Of a DNA stretch of 64,000 nucleotides, positions 48,992 to 58,241 are shown piece by piece. The stretch comes from Zwartia panacis. Its GTDB lineage: Bacteria; Pseudomonadota; Gammaproteobacteria; Burkholderiales; Burkholderiaceae_B. The translations under genes were made by a program, and so were the position numbers. The stretch lies in NCBI RefSeq assembly GCF_030410395.1, contig NZ_JAUHHF010000008.1:1-64000 (forward strand), read 5' to 3'. Numbering within the stretch: the stretch's first letter is position 1; each line of letters begins with the position of its first letter. The notes below the pieces were generated by a model, which saw only the letters and a list, made by a program, of their open reading frames with translations, made no database searches and had not been told where the DNA came from.

Positions 48992-49927
48992 CTAGCTTTC
49001 AATCCAATCGTGCAACGGATGCTCTGAAAGGCCTTGGCAGACCAAGATGTTTCGTATCGGACTCACTGAGCCGAAACACCCATCACTCATAACACCCGCA
49101 CTCGCAGAATCAGAAAAATCAACACGTATTTTAGCGAGCATTTCCTGTCGTGCCACCTCGGCCTGCTGAACGCTCTGGAATCCGATAAAAAAACAGGATC
49201 CAGACCCGGTCATCCGCGCTTTAAAACCGGCCTGTTCTAGCCAATCAAGCGTCTGACGAACAACTGGGTAGCGGTTTAAAACCACTGGTTGCAGATCATT
49301 GTGACCAAACCCCAAGCGAGTGATCGCTTGACGTCCAGAAAAGTCCATTATTTTGACCGGTTCGGTGTCTCTTGTCAAATCAGGGGCCTGAAAAACACCA
49401 TGTGTCGGCACGCCTTGAGCGGGCTGGATCACTAAAAATGCTTGCCCAGGGAGTTCGATCGGGGTGAGCAACTCTCCGACCCCTTCTGCGAACGCATTTT
49501 GACCCAAAATGAAAACCGGCACATCTGCCCCGAGCTGGAGACCGAGCCGCATCAGCTCCGAACGGGTTAAACCCAGTCCCCAGAGACGATTCAACGCGAT
49601 CAATACCGTTGCCGCATCACTTGACCCCCCTCCTAATCCGGCCCCTGAGGGGATCCGCTTGGTCAGCTGAATATGCGCCCCAAGCCTGGTCCCTGTCTTC
49701 TCCTGAAGGAGACGTGCGGCGCGCACCACGAGATCGTCATCGTGCGCCACACCATGCATGTCCGTTTCACGAACAATCAAACCATCTGCGCGCGTATCGA
49801 TGTTCAGACTATCCGCTAGGCTGATGAGCTGAAAAACGGTTTGCAAGAGATGGTAACCATCTGCGCGCCGACCGACGACATGCAAAAAAAGATTCAGCTT
49901 GGCAGGCGCGGAGAGGTCGTACAGCAT
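48992..49927 (-). CDS. ispE: 4-Diphosphocytidyl-2-C-methyl-D-erythritol kinase
   Basis: IspE is the GHMP kinase of the MEP isoprenoid pathway. SAPAKLNLFLHVVGRRADGYH (about residues 6-26; key K10, N12, H26) and the ATP loop PSGAGLGGGSSDAA (about 93-106) are present, and GSGSCFF lies in the C-terminal domain. At 311 residues it is a little long at the C-terminus. It lies between lolB and tRNA-Gln in the standard betaproteobacterial order. Confidence 0.95.
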   Translation of the reverse strand: MLYDLSAPAKLNLFLHVVGRRADGYHLLQTVFQLISLADSLNIDTRADGLIVRETDMHGVAHDDDLVVRAARLLQEKTGTRLGAHIQLTKRIPSGAGLGGGSSDAATVLIALNRLWGLGLTRSELMRLGLQLGADVPVFILGQNAFAEGVGELLTPIELPGQAFLVIQPAQGVPTHGVFQAPDLTRDTEPVKIMDFSGRQAITRLGFGHNDLQPVVLNRYPVVRQTLDWLEQAGFKARMTGSGSCFFIGFQSVQQAEVARQEMLAKIRVDFSDSASAGVMSDGCFGSVSPIRNILVCQGLSEHPLHDWIES

Positions 49928-49953
49928 GTTGATGGAAGGTCAGGATTTGTCGT

Positions 49954-50520
49954 TCAAGGCACGTCGACAATGAGGCGGATCACAATATGCTTGTTCGCCT
50001 CGTTACGTGAGAGGACCAATAGACGTGGGCCTTGCTGATCAAAGCGCGACAATTCCACCTCCCAACCACTTTGGGCGAAAGAAGAAATCCTGCCTTGGTC
50101 GTCTCTTTTGATTTCCCGCATCGAGGGTAACGCTCGCAAAGGCAGTCTCAGCCACTGGCGCAGATCTCGCACAGGAACGCGTTGGCCAATTGCCTGCTGC
50201 ACGAGCCCATCAGGGTCGGGCGCGCGCAAGATTTCGCCATTGGCTTGTGTCAGCGTTGCCTGGCCGGGATCCACAGAAACCCGCGCAAGAATGTTTCCAA
50301 AAGGATTCGTCAAATCAAGTGTCAGTCGACCCTTCACATCACGCCACACAAAACCACCCTGAACGGCTTCAGGCGGTTGATTGGGCTCCTCGGCACGTAA
50401 GGCAAAACGGCCATGACGGACCAGTTCATCCAACCCTGTCGTTTCGGATGAGCCGGGAATTTGAGTGGCACAACCTGCCAGCGCAAATAGGAATGCGCCA
50501 AGAGCAATCCTGAAAAACAT
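49954..50520 (-). CDS. lolB: Outer-membrane lipoprotein insertion protein LolB
   Basis: LolB accepts lipoproteins from LolA and inserts them in the outer membrane. The 188-residue preprotein has a signal and lipobox FALAGC (Cys about residue 17), then GRFALRAEEP, GGFVWRDVKGRLTLDLTNPFG-type strands (about 55-75) and LPLRALPSMREI. An in-frame upstream extension lies in the TPR gene and is rejected. It starts 8 nt after the TPR gene and ends 26 nt before ispE. Confidence 0.92.
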   Translation of the reverse strand: MFFRIALGAFLFALAGCATQIPGSSETTGLDELVRHGRFALRAEEPNQPPEAVQGGFVWRDVKGRLTLDLTNPFGNILARVSVDPGQATLTQANGEILRAPDPDGLVQQAIGQRVPVRDLRQWLRLPLRALPSMREIKRDDQGRISSFAQSGWEVELSRFDQQGPRLLVLSRNEANKHIVIRLIVDVP

Positions 50521-50528
50521 ACGGAAAA

Positions 50529-52367
50529 TCAAGGTCGAACCCCAAACCGCTTCAGAGTTTCCTGCAGGGTAGGATTCGATGCGTCCTTGGCGACCCCCTC
50601 TTGCCAAACCTTGCGCGCCGCATCCTGTTGACCAGACTTCCAAAGCGCTTCGCCAAGATGGGCGGCAATCTCCGCTTCGGGTCGCCTGTCGTAAGCACGC
50701 TGCAAATAGTCTACAGCCTCTTTGTACTGACCCATCCGGTATTTAACCCAGCCCATGCTATCGAGAATGAAAGGATCTCTGGGTGAAATTTCCAGGGCAC
50801 GGGTAATCAGCGCCAAAGCTTCAGGCAACCTTTGGTTTCGATCCGCCAGTGAGTAGCCCAAGGCATTGTGCGCATGCGCGTGCCCTGGGTCCAGGGCGAT
50901 GACCTGCCGCAACAATCGCTCCGCCTCACGCATTTGATCCGCACGCTCGTGCAGCATCGCGAGCTCGTACTTCACATCAACCGTATCAGGCATACGCTGA
51001 TCGAGCGCCTGCATGCGCCTGATCGCTTCGGGCAATCGATTTGCATCACGCAAGATTTGCGCCCCCGCCGAAGCCCCCATCATGATTTCTTCATCGGTTT
51101 GCGCATTCGCCGAGTCGATCAGGGCAAGCGCCTCATCGACTTTCTTTTGTTTGGCGCGAATCAGGGCTTGTCTGATGCGGGAGGTGTAACGCATCGATGG
51201 ATCATCAATCTTCGCGAGAAGATTCACTGCCTCATCGAGCTGTCCTTGCTCCTCAGCGATTTTGGACAAGAGCTGATAGGCCTCGGCAAGAGCGATCGGT
51301 GCATCCGTGGCGCCTGCCGCTGCGGATGCGCGTAGACGTTGCGATTGGACATTGACATATTGATCCAGAAAGCCGCGAGCTTGCTCAAGCTTTTTTGCCC
51401 GGTAGGCAACCTGGGCCTGCATGAACAATAAATCGAAATCTTCAGGGGAGCGTTTAGCCATCGCAGTCAGCTCGGCCATCGCCGCGTCGAACTGTCCACG
51501 ATCAGCCAGATGACTCGCCAAAATCACACGCAGACGTCGTGCGTTTGGTTGCAAAGCGGCAAATTCGGTGGCGTCACGCAAAGCGCGCTCGGGGTCGACG
51601 CTCAGTCCATACTCGAACACACGCAAAGCCGCATCCTCAGAACGCGGGGCGGCAGCAAGCGCCAAGCGAGACTCTTCGAGCGCTCGCTCATTGTCACCCG
51701 CGGCACGCGCCATATCGGCCAAAGCCATATGGCCTGAGGCGAGGTGACGCGCGTTGCTGTCACCAATGGCTGTGCTCAAAATCCTCAAGGCCGCACGCTT
51801 GTCGGGCATTCTGCTCAGAACAGCGAAAGCCTGTCCAATCGCTGCAGATTTATCTGTGGCGGCATCGATTTGTTTACGTAAGGCGGTCGCCAATCCGCTG
51901 GTCTGCCCCGAAGCCGCAGCGAGTGCCATCTCCGTCGATGAAGCCTCTGGATCGTCGGGAGTCAGGCGCAACCAGGCGCGCGAGGCTTCGAGCGCACCGG
52001 GAAGATTGCCCCCCGCCAGGTAAAACTCCAGCGAGCGGCGCGCAAGTCGATAGTCACCCAGCTCACGGCTCAAATCCAACATCGTCTTGCCGGCGGGCAC
52101 ATAGGCACCGCGCTGTGCGGAAATCTCGGAGGCCAAGATCCGGAACAAAATCGTCGAGGTCAGCGTCACCTCAGGCAGCTCACCCGCACGCAGTCGAATA
52201 ACCTCCGACTCGGGTTGCCGGGGCTTAATCTGGAGTTGGGCGTTTTGCCCAAAACCTTTGAGAGGCCCTGTTTGCGCCCACGCGACCGTGGCACAGGACA
52301 AGGCAACACCCCCAAGCAGGGCGAAAGCGGAAATTTGAGAAACAATGGATTTAAACAACGACTTCAC
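50529..52367 (-). CDS. Exported tetratricopeptide-repeat protein
   Basis: A 612-residue protein with a signal peptide (hydrophobic about 12-30, ending ATVAWAQ). Many TPR-like helical repeats cover most of the rest, most clearly near the C-terminus (HAHAHNALGYSLADRNQRLPEA, GWVKYRMGQYKEAVDYLQRA, LGEALWKSGQQDAARKVW). Periplasmic location is expected. It precedes lolB, a linkage common in Burkholderiales, hinting at a role in envelope or lipoprotein assembly (inference). No enzymatic motif is visible. Confidence 0.88.
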   Translation of the reverse strand: MKSLFKSIVSQISAFALLGGVALSCATVAWAQTGPLKGFGQNAQLQIKPRQPESEVIRLRAGELPEVTLTSTILFRILASEISAQRGAYVPAGKTMLDLSRELGDYRLARRSLEFYLAGGNLPGALEASRAWLRLTPDDPEASSTEMALAAASGQTSGLATALRKQIDAATDKSAAIGQAFAVLSRMPDKRAALRILSTAIGDSNARHLASGHMALADMARAAGDNERALEESRLALAAAPRSEDAALRVFEYGLSVDPERALRDATEFAALQPNARRLRVILASHLADRGQFDAAMAELTAMAKRSPEDFDLLFMQAQVAYRAKKLEQARGFLDQYVNVQSQRLRASAAAGATDAPIALAEAYQLLSKIAEEQGQLDEAVNLLAKIDDPSMRYTSRIRQALIRAKQKKVDEALALIDSANAQTDEEIMMGASAGAQILRDANRLPEAIRRMQALDQRMPDTVDVKYELAMLHERADQMREAERLLRQVIALDPGHAHAHNALGYSLADRNQRLPEALALITRALEISPRDPFILDSMGWVKYRMGQYKEAVDYLQRAYDRRPEAEIAAHLGEALWKSGQQDAARKVWQEGVAKDASNPTLQETLKRFGVRP

Positions 52368-52428
52368 TCGACCCGCCTGGTTGGTGGCACAATCAACAGA
52401 CTCAGTGGACGGATGTTAGCACTCAGCC

Positions 52429-53256
52429 ATGCCAGAACTACCAGAAGTCGAGACAACTCGCCGGGGAATTGACGCCGTTGCAACAGGTCGCACCCTCCGC
52501 AACATGATCGTGCACGAATCCCGCATGCGTTGGCCGATCCCAAAAGACTTGCCTGAACACGTCTCCGGGCTGGTCGTACGCGCCTGTCGTCGTCGGGGCA
52601 AATACCTTCTGATTGAATTCGATACGGGCACACAGCTCATCCACTTGGGGATGTCCGGATCTTTGCGCAGCGTCCAGAACGGCGAGCTTCTGAGAAAGCA
52701 CGACCATGTGGAATGGCAATTTGACGAGGTCACCCTGAGGCTGCATGACCCCCGAAGATTCGGGTCTGTATTGTGGCACCCCAAAACAGACGGCCCTGTT
52801 GAAGACCACCCCTTGCTGAGTAAGCTGGGGATTGAGCCATTTGATGCCAAATTTGATGCCCAATGGCTCAAGCAAGGCCTGGCAGGCAGAAAAGTCTCGA
52901 TCAAACAAGCCCTGCTAGCTGGAGACGTCGTCGTCGGGGCAGGAAATATTTATGCTTCTGAAAGCTTGTTCCGGGCGCGCATTCACCCTAAAACCCAAGC
53001 TTCCCGGGTATCCCTTGCCCGCTGTGAGCGCTTAGTCGAAGCGTTAAAAAGCACGCTCACCGATGCTCTCCAGTCAGGGGGCAGTACGTTGCGCGACTAC
53101 GTCAATGCCACAGGGGAAGCTGGGGCGTATTTCACGCTACATGCAGCCGTCTACGAACGTGAGAGCGAGCCATGCAGAGTCTGCGGCACGCCGATCAAAC
53201 GGATCGTGCAAGGACAGCGCGCCACATATTTTTGTCCAAGCTGCCAGAAAATCTAG
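52429..53256 (+). CDS. mutM: Formamidopyrimidine-DNA glycosylase
   Basis: MutM (Fpg) removes 8-oxoguanine and formamidopyrimidines and cleaves the abasic site. The N-terminus MPELPEVETTRRGI carries the catalytic Pro and Glu. RRRGKYLLIEF (about residues 54-64) contains the conserved lysine. The C-terminal zinc finger CRVC-x16-CPSC binds DNA. The 275-residue length is usual. It is divergent from the TPR-lolB-ispE operon and converges with the sulfatase gene, 15 bp apart. Confidence 0.96.
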   Translation: MPELPEVETTRRGIDAVATGRTLRNMIVHESRMRWPIPKDLPEHVSGLVVRACRRRGKYLLIEFDTGTQLIHLGMSGSLRSVQNGELLRKHDHVEWQFDEVTLRLHDPRRFGSVLWHPKTDGPVEDHPLLSKLGIEPFDAKFDAQWLKQGLAGRKVSIKQALLAGDVVVGAGNIYASESLFRARIHPKTQASRVSLARCERLVEALKSTLTDALQSGGSTLRDYVNATGEAGAYFTLHAAVYERESEPCRVCGTPIKRIVQGQRATYFCPSCQKI

Positions 53257-53271
53257 GCTTGCCAGTTTGAA

Positions 53272-55176
53272 CTAGCGGGGCGCGCGTGGTGGTAAAGCGT
53301 AACGTTGCTCGCGATACGCCCAGCTCGGCCAAAGAACATGCGCGAGGGCTTCTCGTGACTGTTGTTCATCAGACTCGACAGGCGTGTAGCGATCCGGCAT
53401 CTCGTAGCGCATGGTGCGCGCAGGTTTGCCAGGCTCGAGCACCACCAGCTTTTCTCCCTCGGGTCCCGCTTTCAAAAAACCATAGTTATCGCCGAACTGC
53501 ATCATGGCCCGATGAGCGGCGGCACGCGTCAGGTCTCGACCCAGCATGGGATGCACCGTATCCATTCCCATCAGAGACAGGAGTGTGGGCAGAAGGTCAA
53601 TCTGACTCATGACCTGAGGATCGGACTTGGGCTTGACACCCGGACCGATGATCAACGCGGGAATATGGAAGTGACGTACGGGCACTAATCCTCCATAGAC
53701 TCTGGCATCGTGATCCGCCACAATCAGAAAAATAGTGTGATCCCAGTAGGGCGACTGACGGGCTTTTTTGAAAAAATCACCAATGGCCCAGTCTGCATAG
53801 CGAACGGTGTTGACGACCGAAGCAGGTTCACCGATCGGCTCGATGCGACCCTTTGGATATTCCCATGGGGAATGGTTTGAAACAGAGAAGGCCATCGTCA
53901 CGGTCGGACGGGCATTGTCTTCGCGCAAAACACGATCAAGCTCGGTGAACATATCCTCATCGGAAGCCCCCCAGGAACCCACAAACTTAGGCGCGACAAA
54001 CTTGGGCAAATCGACCATTTCGTTAAAGCCATTACCCAGGAAAAAGCTGCGCATATTGTCGAAATGGCCCTCACCGCCATAAATGAAGCGCGAGTAATAA
54101 CCATGCCGCCCAAGCAACTCAGCAATAGTGAAAAAGCCCGTTTGCGAGCGTGGCAGTGTTAACACGGCTTGGGCGGGCGTTGGCAAAAAGCCGGAACTCA
54201 CGGCTTCCAAGCCTCGCACTGAGCGCGTGCCTGTTGCGTAAGCCCGCTCAAACCACCACCCCTCTTCGGCCAACTTATCCAGCTCAGGGGTCAAGTCTTG
54301 CGCACCACCCAGTTTTTTAGAGTACTGCGCCCCCAGGCTCTCCTGCAAAATGATGACAAGATTGAGAGGCTTATCACGTCTCATACTCGCAGTCTGAGCG
54401 TGAAGTGTTGGCAGATGCGGATCCAGCACCGGGTCAGGAATCCCAGCCGCGCGACGGACGATGTCGTTGATTTCCTCGATCGGTAACTTGCCATACATAT
54501 CAAACGAAGACTTTTCATTCTTCATCAGATAGGCCGCATTGGTCACGCTCCAGAAACCATTCAAGGGCAGCGCATTGACCATCGCATCGTTGCCAAAGGC
54601 CACGGACGAAGCATTGATCGGGCGATGCTGCAATGTCCCACGGATCGAGCCGACACAAAACAGGATCAGGACCACACTGACGACCGGACGCAACCACCAG
54701 CGAAGCTCTTTGTCAGGCTTGCCTGCCTTGAAGAGCTTGAAAGCGCCCCACATCCCGATGCCCAGCCCCACGAACGCAGCGAGCAAGACAAGACGATAGC
54801 CCTCCCAAAGCATGGAGAAGACTTCGCGGGGATAACCAAGATACTCGAAGTACAAGCGATTGGGGCGCGTGTCGTATTCGGCGATGAACTGAGGGGTCGA
54901 GACCTCCAGCAACAGCAGTAGAAACCAGCAAATCCTGAACCACCAGGCCGTTATTTTTTCCGCAATCGCAAAGTGCCCGAAAAAAGGCCCCGCTCCTGCC
55001 GGAATGGCGATCATCATCCCGATCATGACCAGATCGATGCGCAAACCACCAATCATCACTGGCCAAAAGCCATCGACCGCTTCGACACGTGGCCATTGCC
55101 ACACCACTAAACACAGGCGGAACAAGGTCAGCATCAACAGCGCTGTCCACCAAAACCGCCATGTCAAACGAAGCAT
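53272..55176 (-). CDS. LTA synthase-like sulfatase-family membrane protein
   Basis: A 634-residue inner-membrane protein with five N-terminal helices (about 1-180) and a periplasmic sulfatase-like domain. LVIILQESLGAQYS starts the domain near 275, the probable nucleophile threonine lies in YATGTRSVRG (about 317-326), and VADHDARVYGG (about 488-498) and FHIPALIIGPG supply metal-site residues. Gram-negative relatives include OpgB-type phosphoglycerol transferases acting on periplasmic glucans and phosphoethanolamine transferases. DgkA (22.1-22.5 kb) recycles the diacylglycerol such enzymes release. The substrate is unproven. Confidence 0.85.
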   Translation of the reverse strand: MLRLTWRFWWTALLMLTLFRLCLVVWQWPRVEAVDGFWPVMIGGLRIDLVMIGMMIAIPAGAGPFFGHFAIAEKITAWWFRICWFLLLLLEVSTPQFIAEYDTRPNRLYFEYLGYPREVFSMLWEGYRLVLLAAFVGLGIGMWGAFKLFKAGKPDKELRWWLRPVVSVVLILFCVGSIRGTLQHRPINASSVAFGNDAMVNALPLNGFWSVTNAAYLMKNEKSSFDMYGKLPIEEINDIVRRAAGIPDPVLDPHLPTLHAQTASMRRDKPLNLVIILQESLGAQYSKKLGGAQDLTPELDKLAEEGWWFERAYATGTRSVRGLEAVSSGFLPTPAQAVLTLPRSQTGFFTIAELLGRHGYYSRFIYGGEGHFDNMRSFFLGNGFNEMVDLPKFVAPKFVGSWGASDEDMFTELDRVLREDNARPTVTMAFSVSNHSPWEYPKGRIEPIGEPASVVNTVRYADWAIGDFFKKARQSPYWDHTIFLIVADHDARVYGGLVPVRHFHIPALIIGPGVKPKSDPQVMSQIDLLPTLLSLMGMDTVHPMLGRDLTRAAAHRAMMQFGDNYGFLKAGPEGEKLVVLEPGKPARTMRYEMPDRYTPVESDEQQSREALAHVLWPSWAYREQRYALPPRAPR

Positions 55177-55185
55177 CTGCTTTCC

Positions 55186-56601
55186 TTAGGTCTGAAGTAC
55201 TTTACCGGGGTTCATCAAGCCGTGCGGATCGAGCGCTTGCTTGATTTGCTTCATGAGTCTGAGCTCGAGTTCGGTCTTGTAGCGGGTCAGTTCGTCGCGC
55301 TTGAGCTGTCCGACGCCATGTTCGGCACTGATGGAGCCGCCATGGGCATGAACACTGTCATGCACCAGCTGATAGACCTCGTATTGGGTCGCAAGCAGTT
55401 CTTGCTCAGTCTGGTTGGGCGCGCGCGCGACGTTGTAGTGCAAATTACCGTCGCCCAGATGGCCGAACACGATATTCTGAATACCTGGGAACTTGGCCTG
55501 AAGCGCCGCATTGGTTGTTTTGACGAATTGACCGATTAGGGAAATCGGAATCGAAACATCGTGCTTGATACTCTTACCCAGCTCTGCCTCGGCGAGCGGG
55601 ATGCTTTCGCGCAGGTGCCAGATCGCCTTGCTTTGCGCGATATTTTCAGCAATCGCCGCATCCACGACCAAGCCATCTTCGATCGCGGCGCCCAAAACGG
55701 ACTCAAAACGTGCTTGGGCATGCTCAGCACTTTCGCTGTCGGACAACTCAAGAATCGCGAACCAAGGTGCGTCCGCGGAGGGTCCCTCGAACGGTAAACG
55801 TTGCTGAGGATACAGTCGCACCACGGCCTTGAGTACCGGTCCCATCATGACCTCGAAACCCGTCAGCGAAGCACCGAAACCTGCGCGTGCGCGCGACAGC
55901 ATTGCGATCGCATCCTCCAGGGAATTCAGGGCCAGCATCGCAATACGCTGCGCGACAGGTAACGGATAGAGCTTCATCGTTGCGGCAGTGATGATGCCCA
56001 AGGTTCCTTCGCTCCCGATGTACAGATCGCGCAAATCGTACCCGGTGTTGTCCTTGCGCAAGCCACGCAAACCATGCCAGATTTCTCCTTGTGGCGTCAC
56101 GACTTCCAGGCCAAGCGCCAATTCACGCGTGTTGCCATAGCGTAATACCTGTGTGCCGCCAGCATTGGTCGAAAGATTGCCACCGATTGTGCAACTTCCC
56201 TCCGCAGCCAGGCTCAGAGGAAACAGACGGTTCGACGCACGCGCCGCCTCCTGAACAGCCTGAAGAATACAACCAGCCTCAACGGTGATCGTATCGTTGT
56301 CCGTATCGATTTCGCGCACTCGATTGAGCCGCGCCAGACAAACAACCAACGCGCGACCCGACTCATCGGGTGTCGCCCCCCCGCACATCCCCGTATTGCC
56401 ACCTGAGGGCACGATCGGAATCTTGTGCTCGGCGCACAACCGCACCACGGCGGCGACTTCTTCAGTCGAGCCTGGACGCACGACTGCAAGGGCTTCGCCA
56501 CGGTAACGTCCGCGCCAGTCGATCAAGTAAGGCGTCATCGCCTCGCCGGTCAATACCTGGGTCTCTCCCACGATTTGCTGTAGCTGTTTCAGTGCGCTCA
56601 T
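55186..56601 (-). CDS. FAD-binding oxidoreductase (GlcD / D-2-hydroxyacid dehydrogenase type)
   Basis: A 471-residue FAD enzyme with a PCMH-type domain: VPSGGNTGMCGGATP (about residues 59-73), GCILQAVQEAA, and GGNLSTNAGGTQVLRYGNTRELALG (about 137-161). A C-terminal FAD_oxidase domain follows with FGHLGDGNLHYNV and SAEHGVGQLKRDEL. It would oxidise a D-2-hydroxy acid such as lactate, glycolate or 2-hydroxyglutarate, passing electrons to a carrier. It has no membrane segment. It lies 9 nt upstream of the sulfatase gene on the same strand, a link without obvious meaning. Confidence 0.88.
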   Translation of the reverse strand: MSALKQLQQIVGETQVLTGEAMTPYLIDWRGRYRGEALAVVRPGSTEEVAAVVRLCAEHKIPIVPSGGNTGMCGGATPDESGRALVVCLARLNRVREIDTDNDTITVEAGCILQAVQEAARASNRLFPLSLAAEGSCTIGGNLSTNAGGTQVLRYGNTRELALGLEVVTPQGEIWHGLRGLRKDNTGYDLRDLYIGSEGTLGIITAATMKLYPLPVAQRIAMLALNSLEDAIAMLSRARAGFGASLTGFEVMMGPVLKAVVRLYPQQRLPFEGPSADAPWFAILELSDSESAEHAQARFESVLGAAIEDGLVVDAAIAENIAQSKAIWHLRESIPLAEAELGKSIKHDVSIPISLIGQFVKTTNAALQAKFPGIQNIVFGHLGDGNLHYNVARAPNQTEQELLATQYEVYQLVHDSVHAHGGSISAEHGVGQLKRDELTRYKTELELRLMKQIKQALDPHGLMNPGKVLQT

Positions 56602-56781
56602 TCAGTTCTCTTTCGGTTTCTGGCGGATTTTTACTGTTTTGTTGCGATGTTCTTGGGCTTTTTTGACTCAATCGTCGACTCGGCATATTGCCATACATCA
56701 AATTGTAGGTGAGTTCCCCCGATTTCAACGCCAATCACACCTAGGACGCACAGGAAACATTCCTGTCAGATCGGCGATAAT

Positions 56782-58206
56782 ATGAGTGAAGTGATTTTTG
56801 ATTCTGGAGCCTCTTCCGTGCCTGCCTCGTCGAACTTTCCCCACGCCGCATTCAAAGCCTACGACATTCGTGGCGTCGTCCCCACTGCGCTCAATGCTGA
56901 TTTTGCAAGACAACTCGGTTTGGGACTGGCTGCGCGGGCACACGCTTGCGGCGTCACCACGATGGTGGTCGGACGAGACGGCAGGCTCAGCAGTCCTGAG
57001 CTGGCCGGCGCGCTTCAGCAAGGCATGCGAGAGGGTGGGATCCATACGATCGATGTCGGTGAAGTCCCCACCCCGCTTGTGTATTTTGCAGCCTACACGC
57101 TCAAAACGGGCTCGGGTGTCGCCGTCACCGGTAGCCACAACCCTCCGGAGTACAACGGTTTCAAAATGATGATGGGCGGTCAGACTCTCCACGGCGATGC
57201 GATCCTGGGATTGCGCGACGAGGTAGCCGCCGGCCCCGCGACAGCAGCCAAAGCTGGCACAGCCTCCGTGGTGGATATCATGACGCCCTATCTGGCGCGC
57301 GTGATTGGAGACATCAAACTCAGTCGCCCCATGAAAATCGCGATCGATTGTGGCAATGGTGTCGCGGGTGCAGTGGCCCCCGCATTGTTTCGGGGTCTAG
57401 GCTGCGAAGTCACTGAATTATTCTGTACAGTCGACGGGACATTTCCCAATCACCACCCCGATCCGGCCGATCCCCATAACCTCGAGGACCTCATCCGTTG
57501 CGTTCAGACGACTGACTGCGAGATCGGCCTGGCCTTTGATGGCGACGGTGACAGACTGGGTGTCGTCACCAAGTCCGGTCAGATCATCTGGCCCGACCGT
57601 CAGCTGATTCTGTACGCCCGTGACGTACTGCAGCGCTGCCCCGGCGAAACGATCATCTATGACGTCAAGTGCAGTCGCCATGTCGCCGAGCAAGTCCGCG
57701 CTGCGGGCGGTAAGCCACTGATGTGGCAGACTGGCCACTCGCTGATCAAAGCGAAACTGGCCGAAACTAGTGCACCACTGGCCGGCGAAATGAGCGGACA
57801 TGTGTTTTTCAAAGAACGCTGGTTTGGTTTTGATGATGGTCTCTACACAGGGGCACGCCTGCTCGAAATCCTCTCCCGGGACGCCAATCCCTCGGCGGTC
57901 CTGGAAGCACTTCCCCAGGGAGTCTCCACACCCGAGCTCAAGCTTGAAATGCGCGAAGGCGAGCCACACGCACTCATCAAGCGGTTACAAACCGAAGGAG
58001 TCTTTGCGGGCGCTACGGAAATTTTCAAAATAGACGGCCTGCGTGCGGACTACGCTGACGGCTTTGGACTGGCGCGCGCCTCCAACACCACGCCTGTCGT
58101 CGTGTTGCGCTTCGAGGGTGATACCCCCGAAGCTCTTGAGCGCATCAAAGGCGTATTTCGGGAGCAACTGCTGGCGCTCGCTCCGAATGCCAAGCTGCCG
58201 TTTTAA
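56782..58206 (+). CDS. algC: Phosphomannomutase / phosphoglucomutase
   Basis: This alpha-D-phosphohexomutase interconverts hexose 1- and 6-phosphates for polysaccharide and LPS precursors. FKAYDIRGVVP (about residues 24-34), the phosphoserine loop TGSHNPPEYNG (about 116-126), metal loop DGDGDRLG (about 253-260) and sugar loop GEMSGHVFF (about 334-342) are all intact over 474 residues. The family name AlgC/ManB is used by similarity; relative activity on mannose versus glucose is not predictable. pgi follows 35 nt downstream, pairing two hexose-phosphate steps. Confidence 0.92.
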   Translation: MSEVIFDSGASSVPASSNFPHAAFKAYDIRGVVPTALNADFARQLGLGLAARAHACGVTTMVVGRDGRLSSPELAGALQQGMREGGIHTIDVGEVPTPLVYFAAYTLKTGSGVAVTGSHNPPEYNGFKMMMGGQTLHGDAILGLRDEVAAGPATAAKAGTASVVDIMTPYLARVIGDIKLSRPMKIAIDCGNGVAGAVAPALFRGLGCEVTELFCTVDGTFPNHHPDPADPHNLEDLIRCVQTTDCEIGLAFDGDGDRLGVVTKSGQIIWPDRQLILYARDVLQRCPGETIIYDVKCSRHVAEQVRAAGGKPLMWQTGHSLIKAKLAETSAPLAGEMSGHVFFKERWFGFDDGLYTGARLLEILSRDANPSAVLEALPQGVSTPELKLEMREGEPHALIKRLQTEGVFAGATEIFKIDGLRADYADGFGLARASNTTPVVVLRFEGDTPEALERIKGVFREQLLALAPNAKLPF

Positions 58207-58241
58207 TTGTTCAACACCTCCCTTTTTCTTTGCTGAGCCCT

